This document shows, in pieces, positions 21,819 to 34,000 of a stretch of DNA of 64,000 nt; the stretch's first letter is position 1; the number at the start of each line of letters is the position of its first letter. The notes beneath the pieces were generated by a model. It ran no database searches. It saw nothing but the letters and a program-made list of their open reading frames with translations, and had not been told where the DNA came from. This stretch comes from Limnomonas spitsbergensis. Taxonomy: Eukaryota > Chlorophyta > Chlorophyceae > Chlamydomonadales. Location of the stretch: the NCBI GenBank assembly GCA_037349105.1, contig JAYJMM010000113.1, positions 6,262,001 to 6,326,000 of the forward strand, read 5' to 3'. The position numbers and the translations under genes are program-made.

Positions 21819-24800
21819 CTGTGGATCAGTGAGCTGCCTCCTCCCTCCCACCCTTCACCCTTACCCCAGAACAGCTGTGGATCAGTCAGCTGCATCCTCC
21901 CTCCTACCCCTCACCCTTACCCCAGAACAGCTGTGGATCAGTAACCTGCCTCCTCCCTCCTACCCCTCACCCTTACCCCAGAACAGCTGTGGATCAGTAG
22001 CCTGCCTCCTCCCTCCCACCCTTCACCCTTACCCCAGAACAGCTGTGGACCAGTCAGCTGCCTCCTCCCTCCCACCCTTCACCCTTACCCCAGAACAGCT
22101 GTGGACCAATCAGCTGCCTCCTCCCTCCCACCCCTCACCCTTACCCCAGAACAGCTGTGGATCAGTAACCTGCCTCCTCCCTCCCACCCCTCACCCTTAC
22201 CCAAGAACAGCTGTGGATCAGTAACCTGCCTCCTCCCTCCCACCCCTCACCCTTACCCCAGAACAGCTGTGGATCAGTAACCTGCCTTCTCCCTCCTACC
22301 CCTCACCCTTACCCCAGAACAGCTGTGGACCAGTCAGCTGCCTCCTCCCTCCTACCCCTCACCCTTACCCCAGAACAGCTGTGGATCAGTAGCATGCCTC
22401 CTCCCTCCCACCCAGAACAGCTGTGGATCAGTCAGCTGCCTCCTCCCTCCCACCCCTCACCCTTACCCCAGAACAGCTGTGGATCAGTCAGCTGCCTCCT
22501 CCCTCCCACCCCTCACCCTTACCCCAGAACAGCTGTGGATCAGTAACCTGCCTCCTCCCTCCTACCCCTCACCCTTACCCCAGAACAGCTGTGGACCAGT
22601 CAGCTGCCTCCTCCCTCCTACCCCTCACCCTTACCCCAGAACAGCTGTGGATCAGTAGCATGCCTCCTCCCTCCCACCCAGAACAGCTGTGGACCAGTCA
22701 GCTGCCTCCTCCCTCCCAATCCTCACCCTTACCCCAGAACAGCTGTGGATAGTGAGCTGCCTCCTCCCTCCCACCCTCCACCCTTACCCCAGAACAGCTG
22801 TGGACCAGTCAGCTGCCTCCTCCCTCCCAATCCTCACCCTTACCCCAGAACAGCTGTGGATCAGTAACCTGCCTCCTCCCTCGTACCCCTCACCCTTACC
22901 CCAGAACAGCTGTGCACGAGTCAGCTGCCTCCTCCCTCCCACCCTTCACCCTAACCCCAGAACAGCTGTGGATCAGTCAGCTGCCTCCTCCCTCCCACCC
23001 CTCACCCTTACCCCAGAACAGCTGTGGATCAGTCAGTTGCCTCCTCCCTCCCACCCTCCACCCTTACCCCAGAACAGCTGTGGACCAGTCAGCTGCCTCC
23101 TCCCTCCCAATCCCCACCCTTACCCCAGAACAGCTGTGGATCAGTGAGCTGCCTCCTCCCTCCCACCCTTCACCCTTACCCCAGAACAGCTGTGGATCAG
23201 TCAGCTGCCTCCTCCCTCCCACCCTCCACCCTTACCCCAGAACAGCTGTGGACCAGTCAGCTGCCTCCTCCCTCCCAATCCCCACCCTAACCCCAGAACA
23301 GCTGTGGATCAGTCAGCTGCCTCCTCCCTCCCAATCCTCACCCTTACCCCAGAACAGCTGTGGACCAGTCAGCTGCCTCCTCCCTCCCAATCCTCACCCT
23401 TACCCCAGAACAGCTGTGGATCAGTCAGCTGCCTCCTCCCTCCCACCCTCCACCCTTACCCCAGAACAGCTGTGGACCAGTCAGCTGCCTCCTCCCTCCC
23501 AATCCTCACCCTTACCCCAGAACAGCTGTGGATCAGTGAGCTGCCTCCTCCCTCCCACCCTTCACCCTTACCCCAGAACAGCTGTGGATCAGTCAGCTGC
23601 ATCCTCCCTCCTACCCCTCACCCTTACCCCAGAACAGCTGTGGATCAGTAACCTGCCTCCTCCCTCGTACCCCTCACCCTTACCCCAGAACAGCTGTGGA
23701 TCAGTAGCCTGCCTCCTCCCTCCCACCCTTCACCCTTACCCCAGAACAGCTGTGGACCAGTCAGCTGCCTCCTCCCTCCCACCCTTCACCCTTACCCCAG
23801 AACAGCTGTGGACCAATCAGCTGCCCCTTCCTCCCACCCCTCACCCTTACCCCAGAACAGATGTGGATCAGTAACCTGCCTCCTCCCTCCCACCCTTCAC
23901 CCTTACCCCAGAACAGCTGTGGATCAGTCAGCTGCCTCCTCCCTCCCACCCTTCACCCTTACCCCAGAACAGCTGTGGATCAGTAACCTGCCTCCTCCCT
24001 CCCACCCTTCACCCTTACCCCAGAACAGCTGTGGACCAGTCAGCTGCCTCCTCCCTCCCACCCCTCACCCTTACCCCAGAACAGCTGTGGATCAGTAACC
24101 TGCCTCCTCCCTCCTACCCCTCACCCTTACCCCAGAACAGCTGTGGACCAGTCAGCTGCCTCCTCCCTCCTACCCCTCACCCTTACCCCAGAACAGCTGT
24201 GGATCAGTAGCATGCCTCCTCCCTCCCACCCAGAACAGCTGTGGACCAGTCAGCTGCCTCCTCCCTCCCAATCCTCACCCTTACCCCAGAACAGCTGTGG
24301 ATAGTGAGCTGCCTCCTCCCTCCCACCCTCCACCCTTACCCCAGAACAGCTGTGGACCAGTCAGCTGCCTCCTCCCTCCCAATCCTCACCCTTACCCCAG
24401 AACAGCTGTGGATCAGTAACCTGCCTCCTCCCTCGTACCCCTCACCCTTACCCCAGAACAGCTGTGCACGAGTCAGCTGCCTCCTCCCTCCCACCCTTCA
24501 CCCTAACCCCAGAACAGCTGTGGATCAGTCAGCTGCCTCCTCCCTCCCACCCCTCACCCTTACCCCAGAACAGCTGTGGATCAGTCAGTTGCCTCCTCCC
24601 TCCCACCCACCACCCTTACCCCAGAACAGCTGTGGACCAGTCAGCTGCCTCCTCCCTCCCAATCCCCACCCTTACCCCAGAACAGCTGTGGATCAGTGAG
24701 CTGCCTCCTCCCTCCCACCCTTCACCCTTACCCCAGAACAGATGTGGATCAGTCAGCTGCCTCCTCCCTCCCACCCTCCACCCTTACCCCAGAACAGCTG

Positions 24801-26313
24801 TGGATCAGTCAGCTGCCTCCTCCCTCCCACCCTCCACCCTTACCCCAGAACAGCTGTGGACCAGTCAGCTGCCTCCTCCCTCCCAATCCCCACCCTAACC
24901 CCAGAACAGCTGTGGATCAGTCAGCTGCCTCCTCCCTCCCAACCCTCACCCTTACCCCAGAACAGCTGTGGACCAGTCAGCTGCCTCCTCCCTCCCAATC
25001 CCCACCCTTACCCCAGAACAGCTGTGGACCAGTCAGCTGCCTCCTCCCTCCCACCCTTCACCCTTACCCCAGAACATCTGTGGACCAGTAACTTGCCTCC
25101 TCCCTCCCACCCTTCACCCTTACCCCAGAACAGCTGTGGACCAGTCAGCTGCAGCCTCCCTCCCACCCTTCACCCTTACCCCAGAACAGCTGTGGATCAA
25201 TCAGCTGCCTCCTCCCTCCCTCCCACCCCTCACCCTCACCCCAGAACAGCTGTGGATCAGTCAGCTGCCTCCTCCCTCCTACCCCTCACCCTTACCCCAG
25301 AACAGCTGTGGATCAGTAACTTGCCTCCTCCCTCCCACCCTTCACCCTTACCCCAGAACAGCTGTGCACGAGTCAGCTGCCTCCTCCCTCCCACCCTTCA
25401 CCCTAACCCCAGAACAGCTGTGGATCAGTCAGCTGCCTCCTCCCTCCCACCCCTCACCCTTACTTCAGAACAGCTGTGGATCAGTCAGCTGCCTCCTCCC
25501 TCCCACCCTCCACCCTTACCCCAGAACAGATGTGGATCAGTCAGCTGCCTCCTCCCTCCCAATCCTCACCCTTACCCCAGAACAGCTGTGGATCAGTGAG
25601 CTGCCTCCTCCCTCCCACCCTTCACCCTTACCCCAGAACATCTGTGGACCAGTCAGCTGCAACCTCCCTCCCACCCTTCACCCTTACCCCAGAACAGCTG
25701 TGGATCAGTCAGCTGCCTCCTCCCTCCTACCCCTCACCCTTACCCCAGAACAGCTGTGGATCAGTAACTTGCCTCCTCCCTCCCACCCTTCACCCTTACC
25801 CCAGAACAGCTGTGCACGAGTCAGCTGCCTCCTCCCTCCCACCCCTCACCCTCACCCCAGAACAGATGTGGATCAGTCAGCTGCCTCCTCCCTCCTACCC
25901 CTCACCCTTACCCCAGAACAGCTGTGGATCAGTAACTTGCCTCCTCCCTCCCACCCTTCACCCTTACCCCAGAACAGCTGTGCACGAGTCAGCTGCCTCC
26001 TCCCTCCCACCCTTCACCCTTACCCCAGAACATCTGTGGACCAGTCAGCTGCAACCTCCCTCCCACCCTTCACCCTTACCCCAGAACAGCTGTGGATCAG
26101 TCAGCTGCCTCCTCCCTCCCACCCTCCACCCTTACCCCAGAACAGCTGTGGACCAGTCAGCTGCCTCCTCCCTCCCAATCCCCACCCTTACCCCAGAACA
26201 GCTGTGGATCAGTCAGCTGCCTCCTCCCTCCCAATCCTCACCCTTACCCCAGAACAGCTGTGGACCAGTCAGCTGCCTCCTCCCTCCCAATCCCCACCCT
26301 TACCCCAGAACAG
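21819..26313 (+). repeat. ~4.5-kb higher-order repeat, copy 2
   Basis: Tandem partner of the preceding copy, with the same order of variant units, including the two 54-bp units (GGATAGTGAG at about 22749 and 24301) and the 60-bp unit near 25216. Similarity is lost after about 26.3 kb. The edge is approximate to within a unit or two. Confidence 0.7.
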
Positions 26314-29300
26314 CTGTGGATCAGTGAGCTGCCTCCTCCCTCCCACCCTTCACCCTTACCCCAGAACATCTGTGGACCAGTAACTTGCCTCCTCCCTCCC
26401 ACCCTTCACCCTTACCCCAGAACAGCTGTGGACCAGTCAGCTGCAGCCTCCCTCCCACCCTTCACCCTTACCCCAGAACAGCTGTGGATCAATCAGCTGC
26501 CTCCTCCCTCCCCCCCCTCACCCTCACCCCAGAACAGCTGTGGATCAGTCAGCTGCCTCCTCCCTCCTACCCCTCACCCTTACCCCAGAACAGCTGTGGA
26601 TCAGTAACTTGCCTCCTCCCTCCCACCCTTCACCCTTACCCCAGAACAGCTGTGCACGAGTCAGCTGCCTCCTCCCTCCCACCCTTCACCCTAACCCCAG
26701 AACAGCTGTGGACCAGTCAGCTGCCTCCTCCCTCCCACCCTCCACCCTTACCCCAGAACAGCTGTGGATCAGTCAGCTGCCTCCTCCCTCCCACCCTCCA
26801 CCCTTACCCCAGAACAGATGTGGATCAGTCAGCTGCCTCCTCCCTCCCAATCCTCACCCTTACCCCAGAACAGCTGTGGATCAGTCAGCTGCCTCCTCCC
26901 TCCCACCCTTCACCCTTACCCCAGAACAGCTGTGGACCAGTCAGCTGCAACCTCCCTCCAACCCTTCACCCTTACCCCAGAACAGCTGTGGATCAGTCAG
27001 CTGCCTCCTCCCTCCCACCCTTCACCCTTACCCCAGAACAGCTGTGGACCAGTCAGCTGCCTCCTCCCTCCCACCCATCACCCTTACCCCAGAACAGCTG
27101 TGGATCAGTAACCTGCCTCCTCCCTCCTACCCCTCACCCTTACCCCAGAACAGCTGTGGACCAGTCAGCTGCCTCCTCCCTCCTACCCCTCACCCTTACC
27201 CCAGAACAGCTGTGGACCAGTCAGCTGCCTCCTCCCTCCCAATCCTCACCCTTACCCCAGAACAGCTGTGGATCAGTGAGCTGCCTCCTCCCTCCCACCC
27301 TCCACCCTTACCCCAGAACAGCTGTGGATCAGTAACCTGCCTCCTCCCTCCTACCCCTCACCCTTACCCCAGAACAGCTGTGGACCAGTCACCTGCCTCC
27401 TCCCTCGTACCCCTCACCCTTACCCCAGAACAGCTGTGCACGAGTCAGCTGCCTCCTCCCTCCCACCCTTCACCCTAACCCCAGAACAGCTGTGGATCAG
27501 TCAGCTGCCTCCTCCCTCCCACCCCTCACCCTTACCCCAGAACAGCTGTGGATCAGTCAGTTGCCTCCTCCCTCCCACCCTCCACCCTTACCCCAGAACA
27601 GCTGTGGACCAGTCAGCTGCCTCCTCCCTCCCAATCCCCACCCTTACCCCAGAACAGCTGTGGATCAGTGAGCTGCCTCCTCCCTCCCACCCTTCACCCT
27701 TACCCCAGAACAGCTGTGGATCAGTCAGCTGCCTCCTCCCTCCCACCCTCCACCCTTACCCCAGAACAGCTGTGGATCAGTCAGCTGCCTCCTCCCTCCC
27801 ACCCTCCACCCTTACCCCAGAACAGCTGTGGACCAGTCAGCTGCCTCCTCCCTCCCAATCCCCACCCTAACCCCAGAACAGCTGTGGATCAGTCAGGTTC
27901 CTCCTCCCTCCCAATCCTCACCCTTACCCCAGAACAGCTGTGGACCAGTCAGCTGCCTCCTCCCTCCCAATCCCCACCCTTACCCCAGAACAGCTGTGGA
28001 TCAGTGAGCTGCCTCCTCCCTCCCACCCTTCACCCTTACCCCAGAACATCTGTGGACCAGTAACTTGCCTCCTCCCTCCCACCCTTCACCCTTACCCCAG
28101 AACAGCTGTGGACCAGTCAGCTGCAGCCTCCCTCCCACCCTTCACCCTTACCCCAGAACAGCTGTGGATCAATCAGCTGCCTCCTCCCTCCCACCCCTCA
28201 CCCTCACCCCAGAACAGCTGTGGATCAGTCAGCTGCCTCCTCCCTCCTACCCCTCACCCTTACCCCAGAACAGCTGTGGATCAGTAACTTGCCTCCTCCC
28301 TCCCACCCTTCACCCTTACCCCAGAACAGCTGTGCACGAGTCAGCTGCCTCCTCCCTCCCACCCTTCACCCTAACCCCAGAACAGCTGTGGATCAGTCAG
28401 CTGCCTCCTCCCTCCCACCCCTCACCCTCACTTCAGAACAGCTGTGGATCAGTCAGCTGCCTCCTCCCTCCCACCCTCCACCCTTACCCCAGAACAGATG
28501 TGGATCAGTCAGCTGCCTCCTCCCTCCCAATCCTCACCCTTACCCCAGAACAGCTGTGGATCAGTGAGCTGCCTCCTCCCTCCCACCCTTCACCCTTACC
28601 CCAGAACATCTGTGGACCAGTCAGCTGCAACCTCCCTCCCACCCTTCACCCTTACCCCAGAACAGCTGTGGATCAGTCAGCTGCATCCTCCCTCCTACCC
28701 CTCACCCTTACCCCAGAACAGCTGTGGATCAGTAACTTGCCTCCTCCCTCCCACCCTTCACCCTTACCCCAGAACAGCTGTGCACGAGTCAGCTGCCTCC
28801 TCCCTCCCACCCTTCACCCTTACCCCAGAACAGCTGTGGATCAGTCAGCTGCCTCCTCCCTCCCACCCCTCACCCTTACTTCAGAACAGCCGTGGATCAG
28901 TCACCTGCCTCCTCCCTCCTACCCCTCACCCTTACCCCAGAACAGCTGTGGATCAGTCAGCTGCCTCCTCCCTCCCAATCCTCACCCTTACCCCAGAACA
29001 GCTGTGGATCAGTGAGCTGCCTCCTCCCTCCCACCCTTACCATTACACCAGAACAGCTGTGGATCAGTAACCTGCCTCCTCCCTCCTACCCCTCACCCTT
29101 ACCCCAGAACAGCTGTGGACCAGTCAGCTGCCTCCTCCCTCCTACCCCTCACCCTTACCCCAGAACAGCTGTGGATCAGTAGCCTGCCTCCTCCCTCCCA
29201 CCCAGAACAGCTGTGGATCAGTAGCCTGCCTCCTCCCTCCCACCCAGAACAGCTGTGGACCAGTCAGCTGCCTCCTCCCTCCCAATGCTCACCCTTACCC

Positions 29301-29627
29301 CAGAACAGCTGTGGATCAGTCAGCTGCCTCCTCCCTCCCAACAGCTGTGGATCAATCAGCTGCCTCCTCCCTCCCACCCTCCACCCTTACCCCAGAACAG
29401 CTGTGGATCAGTCAGCTGCCTCCTCCCTCCCAATCCTCACCCTTACCCCAGAACAGCTGTGGATCAGTAACCTGCCTCCTCCCTCCTACCCCCCACCCTT
29501 ACCCCAGAACAGCTGTGGATCAGTCAGCTGCCTTCTCCCTCCCACCCTTCACCCTTACCCCAGAACAGCTGTGGACCTGTCAGCTGCCTCCTCCCTCCCA
29601 ATCCTCACCCTTACCCCAGAACAGCTG

Positions 29628-30644
29628 TAGACACGTCCCCTCTCCCCCCATCACCTGTCCCAGCCCATGGCCAGACACATCCCCTCTCCCCCCACCACCT
29701 GCACCAGCTCATGGCCAGACACATCCCCTCTTCCCCCACCACCTGTCCCAGCCAGAACAGGTATGGATCAGTCAGCTGCCTCCTCCCTCCCAACCCTCAC
29801 CCTTACCCTCCTCACCTCTGCACCTGCCAGCCCAGGGCCATTTACATTTTTGGCATTTTTGTCAGCTGCTTCATATCCTTTCACTCCACATCTGGCCAGC
29901 TCTCCACCTACTTACTGTACCTTTCTTCCCTATTTTCAGAAGATCAACCAACATCCCAAGTCTCCAACCAAGAGGCCTATCATCTTGCAAGCTCAAGTCC
30001 ACGTTCCCGCCAGTAAGCACCAAATAAATGCACCAAATAAATGCACATCAATGCCCTGCCCCCATCACCTGTCCCAGCTCATGGCCAGACACATCCCCTC
30101 TCCCCCCATCACCTGTCCCAGCTCATGGCCAGACACATCCCCTCTCCCCCCATCACCCGTCCCAGTTCATGGCCAGACACATCGCCTTTCTCCACACCAC
30201 CTTGCATCCGTCACTTCGTAGCTTTCGTATATTGTGTCTTGCACACTTTAATCAAAGCACCCATACCAAAGATAAAATCTGTAGGAGTAGGAGTTGTGAG
30301 TCAACCTGGGATTGCTTGCTGTACCTGCCTTGTACCATCCATGTATTAAGATGTACATGAGGCCCACATGGCAGTACAGTATCCTTAGAAAATTCGCAAA
30401 CCCTGCATTGCCTGAACCCTCCAGCTTTCCTTTCAATTCCTAGGTCCTGAGCCATCCAGCCTTGCCACCAACCCTGTATCCTGAGTCCTCCAGCCTTGCA
30501 CTCAACCCCTAGGTCCTAAACCCTCCAGCCTTGCACTCAACCCCTGGGTCCTAAACCCTCAAGCCCACTGGGCAGGACAACTCGTAAGAATATTCTGGAA
30601 CCCTGCCCCCTCGTGTGCTAGGCTGCACATCCTACCCCTTACCC
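29628..30644 (+). repeat. Conserved ~1-kb module, copy 3
   Basis: Displaced 13,333 bp from copy 2. Visible private changes are GGCATTTTTGTCAG near 29860 and CCCTCAAGCCC near 30556. The exit junction reads CTACCCCTTACCCCAGAAC instead of CTTATCTCAGAAC, and the units that follow start at a different point in the higher-order cycle, so the right junction has recombined. Confidence 0.92.
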
Positions 30645-31089
30645 CAGAACAGCTGTGGATCAGTAACCTGCCTCCTCCCTCCTACCCCTCACCCTTACCC
30701 CAGAACAGCTGTGGACCAGTCAGCTGCCTCCTCCCTCCTACCCCTCACCCTTACCCCAGAACAGCTGTGGATCAGTAGCATGCCTCCTCCCTCCCACCCA
30801 GAACAGCTGTGGATCAGTCAGCTGCCTCCTCCCTCCCAATCCTCACCCTTACCCCAGAACAGCTGTGGATAGTGAGCTGCCTCCTCCCTCCCACCCTCCA
30901 CCCTTACCCCAGAACAGCTGTGGACCAGTCAGCTGCCTCCTCCCTCCCAATCCTCACCCTTACCCCAGAACAGCTGTGGATCAGTAACCTGCCTCCTCCC
31001 TCGTACCCCTCACCCTTACCCCAGAACAGCTGTGCACGAGTCAGCTGCCTCCTCCCTCCCACCCTTCACCCTAACCCCAGAACAGCTGT

Positions 31090-34000
31090 GGATCAGTCAG
31101 CTGCCTCCTCCCTCCCACCCCTCACCCTTACCCCAGAACAGCTGTGGATCAGTCAGTTGCCTCCTCCCTCCCACCCACCACCCTTACCCCAGAACAGCTG
31201 TGGACCAGTCAGCTGCCTCCTCCCTCCCAATCCCCACCCTTACCCCAGAACAGCTGTGGATCAGTGAGCTGCCTCCTCCCTCCCACCCTTCACCCTTACC
31301 CCAGAACAGCTGTGGATCAGTCAGCTGCCTCCTCCCTCCCACCCTCCACCCTTACCCCAGAACAGCTGTGGATCAGTCAGCTGCCTCCTCCCTCCCACCC
31401 TCCACCCTTACCCCAGAACAGCTGTGGACCAGTCAGCTGCCTCCTCCCTCCCAATCCCCACCCTAACCCCAGAACAGCTGTGGATCAGTCAGCTGCCTCC
31501 TCCCTCCCAATCCTCACCCTTACCCCAGAACAGCTGTGGACCAGTCAGCTGCCTCCTCCCTCCCAATCCCCACCCTTACCCCAGAACAGCTGTGGATCAG
31601 TGAGCTGCCTCCTCCCTCCCACCCTTCACCCTTACCCCAGAACATCTGTGGACCAGTAACTTGCCTCCTCCCTCCCACCCTTCACCCTTACCCCAGAACA
31701 GCTGTGGACCAGTCAGCTGCAGCCTCCCTCCCACCCTTCACCCTTACCTCTGAACAGCTGTGGATCAATCAGCTGCCTCCTCCCTCCCACCCTTCACCCT
31801 TACCCCAGAACAGCTGTGGATCAGTCAGCTGCCTCCTCCCTCCTACCCCTCACCCTTACCCCAGAACAGCTGTGGATCAGTAACTTGCCTCCTCCCTCCC
31901 ACCCTCACCCTTACCCCAGAACAGCTGTGGATCAGTAGCCTGCCTCCTCCCTCCCACCCTTCACCCTTACCCCAGAACAGCTGTGGACCAGTCAGCTGCC
32001 TCCTCCCTCCCACCCTTCACCCTTACCCCAGAACAGCTGTGGACCAGTCAGCTGCCTCCTCCCTCCCACCCCTCACCCTTACCCCAGAACAGCTGTGGAT
32101 CAGTAACCTGCCTCCTCCCTCCCACCCCTCACCCTTACCCCAGAACAGCTGTGGATCAGTAACCTGCCTCCTCCCTCCCACCCCTCACCCTTACCCCAGA
32201 ACAGCTGTGGATCAGTAACCTGCCTTCTCCCTCCTACCCCTCACCCTTACCCCAGAACAGATGTGGACCAGTCAGCTGCCTCCTCCCTCCTACCCCTCAC
32301 CCTTACCCCAGAACAGCTGTGGATCAGTAGCATGCCTCCTCCCTCCCACCCAGAACAGCTGTGGATCAGTCAGCTGCCTCCTCCCTCCCACCCCTCACCC
32401 TTACCCCAGAACAGCTGTGGATCAGTCAGCTGCCTCCTCCCTCCCACCCCTCACCCTTACCCCAGAACAGCTGTGGATCAGTAACCTGCCTCCTCCCTCC
32501 TACCCCTCACCCTTACCCCAGAACAGCTGTGGACCAGTCACCTGCCTCCTCCCTCCTACCCCTCACCCTTACCCCAGAACAGCTGTGGATCAGTAGCATG
32601 CCTCCTCCCTCCCACCCAGAACAGCTGTGGACCAGTCAGCTGCCTCCTCCCTCCCAATCCTCACCCTTACCCCAGAACAGCTGTGGATAGTGAGCTGCCT
32701 CCTCCCTCCCACCCTCCACCCTTACCCCAGAACAGCTGTGGACCAGTCAGCTGCCTCCTCCCTCCCAATCCTCACCCTTACCCCAGAACAGCTGTGGATC
32801 AGTAACCTGCCTCCTCCCTCGTACCCCTCACCCTTACCCCAGAACAGCTGTGCACGAGTCAGCTGCCTCCTCCCTCCCACCCTTCACCCTAACCCCAGAA
32901 CAGCTGTGGATCAGTCAGCTGCCTCCTCCCTCCCACCCCTCACCCTTACCCCAGAACAGCTGTGGATCAGTCAGTTGCCTCCTCCCTCCCACCCTCCACC
33001 CTTACCCCAGAACAGCTGTGGACCAGTCAGCTGCCTCCTCCCTCCCAATCCCCACCCTTACCCCAGAACAGCTGTGGATCAGTGAGCTGCCTCCTCCCTC
33101 CCACCCTTCACCCTTACCCCAGAACAGCTGTGGATCAGTCAGCTGCCTCCTCCCTCCCACCCTCCACCCTTACCCCAGAACAGCTGTGGATCAGTCAGCT
33201 GCCTCCTCCCTCCCACCCTCCACCCTTACCCCAGAACAGCTGTGGACCAGTCAGCTGCCTCCTCCCTCCCAATCCCCACCCTAACCCCAGAACAGCTGTG
33301 GATCAGTCAGCTGCCTCCTCCCTCCCAATCCTCACCCTTACCCCAGAACAGCTGTGGACCAGTCAGCTGCCTCCTCCCTCCCAATCCTCACCCTTACCCC
33401 AGAACAGCTGTGGATCAGTCAGCTGCCTCCTCCCTCCCACCCTCCACCCTTACCCCAGAACAGCTGTGGACCAGTCAGCTGCCTCCTCCCTCCCAATCCT
33501 CACCCTTACCCCAGAACAGCTGTGGATCAGTGAGCTGCCTCCTCCCTCCCACCCTTCACCCTTACCCCAGAACAGCTGTGGATCAGTCAGCTGCATCCTC
33601 CCTCCTACCCCTCACCCTTACCCCAGAACAGCTGTGGATCAGTAACCTGCCTCCTCCCTCGTACCCCTCACCCTTACCCCAGAACAGCTGTGGATCAGTA
33701 GCCTGCCTCCTCCCTCCCACCCTTCACCCTTACCCCAGAACAGCTGTGGACCAGTCAGCTGCCTCCTCCCTCCCACCCTTCACCCTTACCCCAGAACAGC
33801 TGTGGACCAATCAGCTGCCTCCTCCCTCCCACCCCTCACCCTTACCCCAGAACAGATGTGGATCAGTAACCTGCCTCCTCCCTCCCACCCTTCACCCTTA
33901 CCCCAGAACAGCTGTGGATCAGTCAGCTGCCTCCTCCCTCCCACCCTTCACCCTTACCCCAGAACAGCTGTGGACCAGTCAGCTGCCTCCTCCCTCCCAC

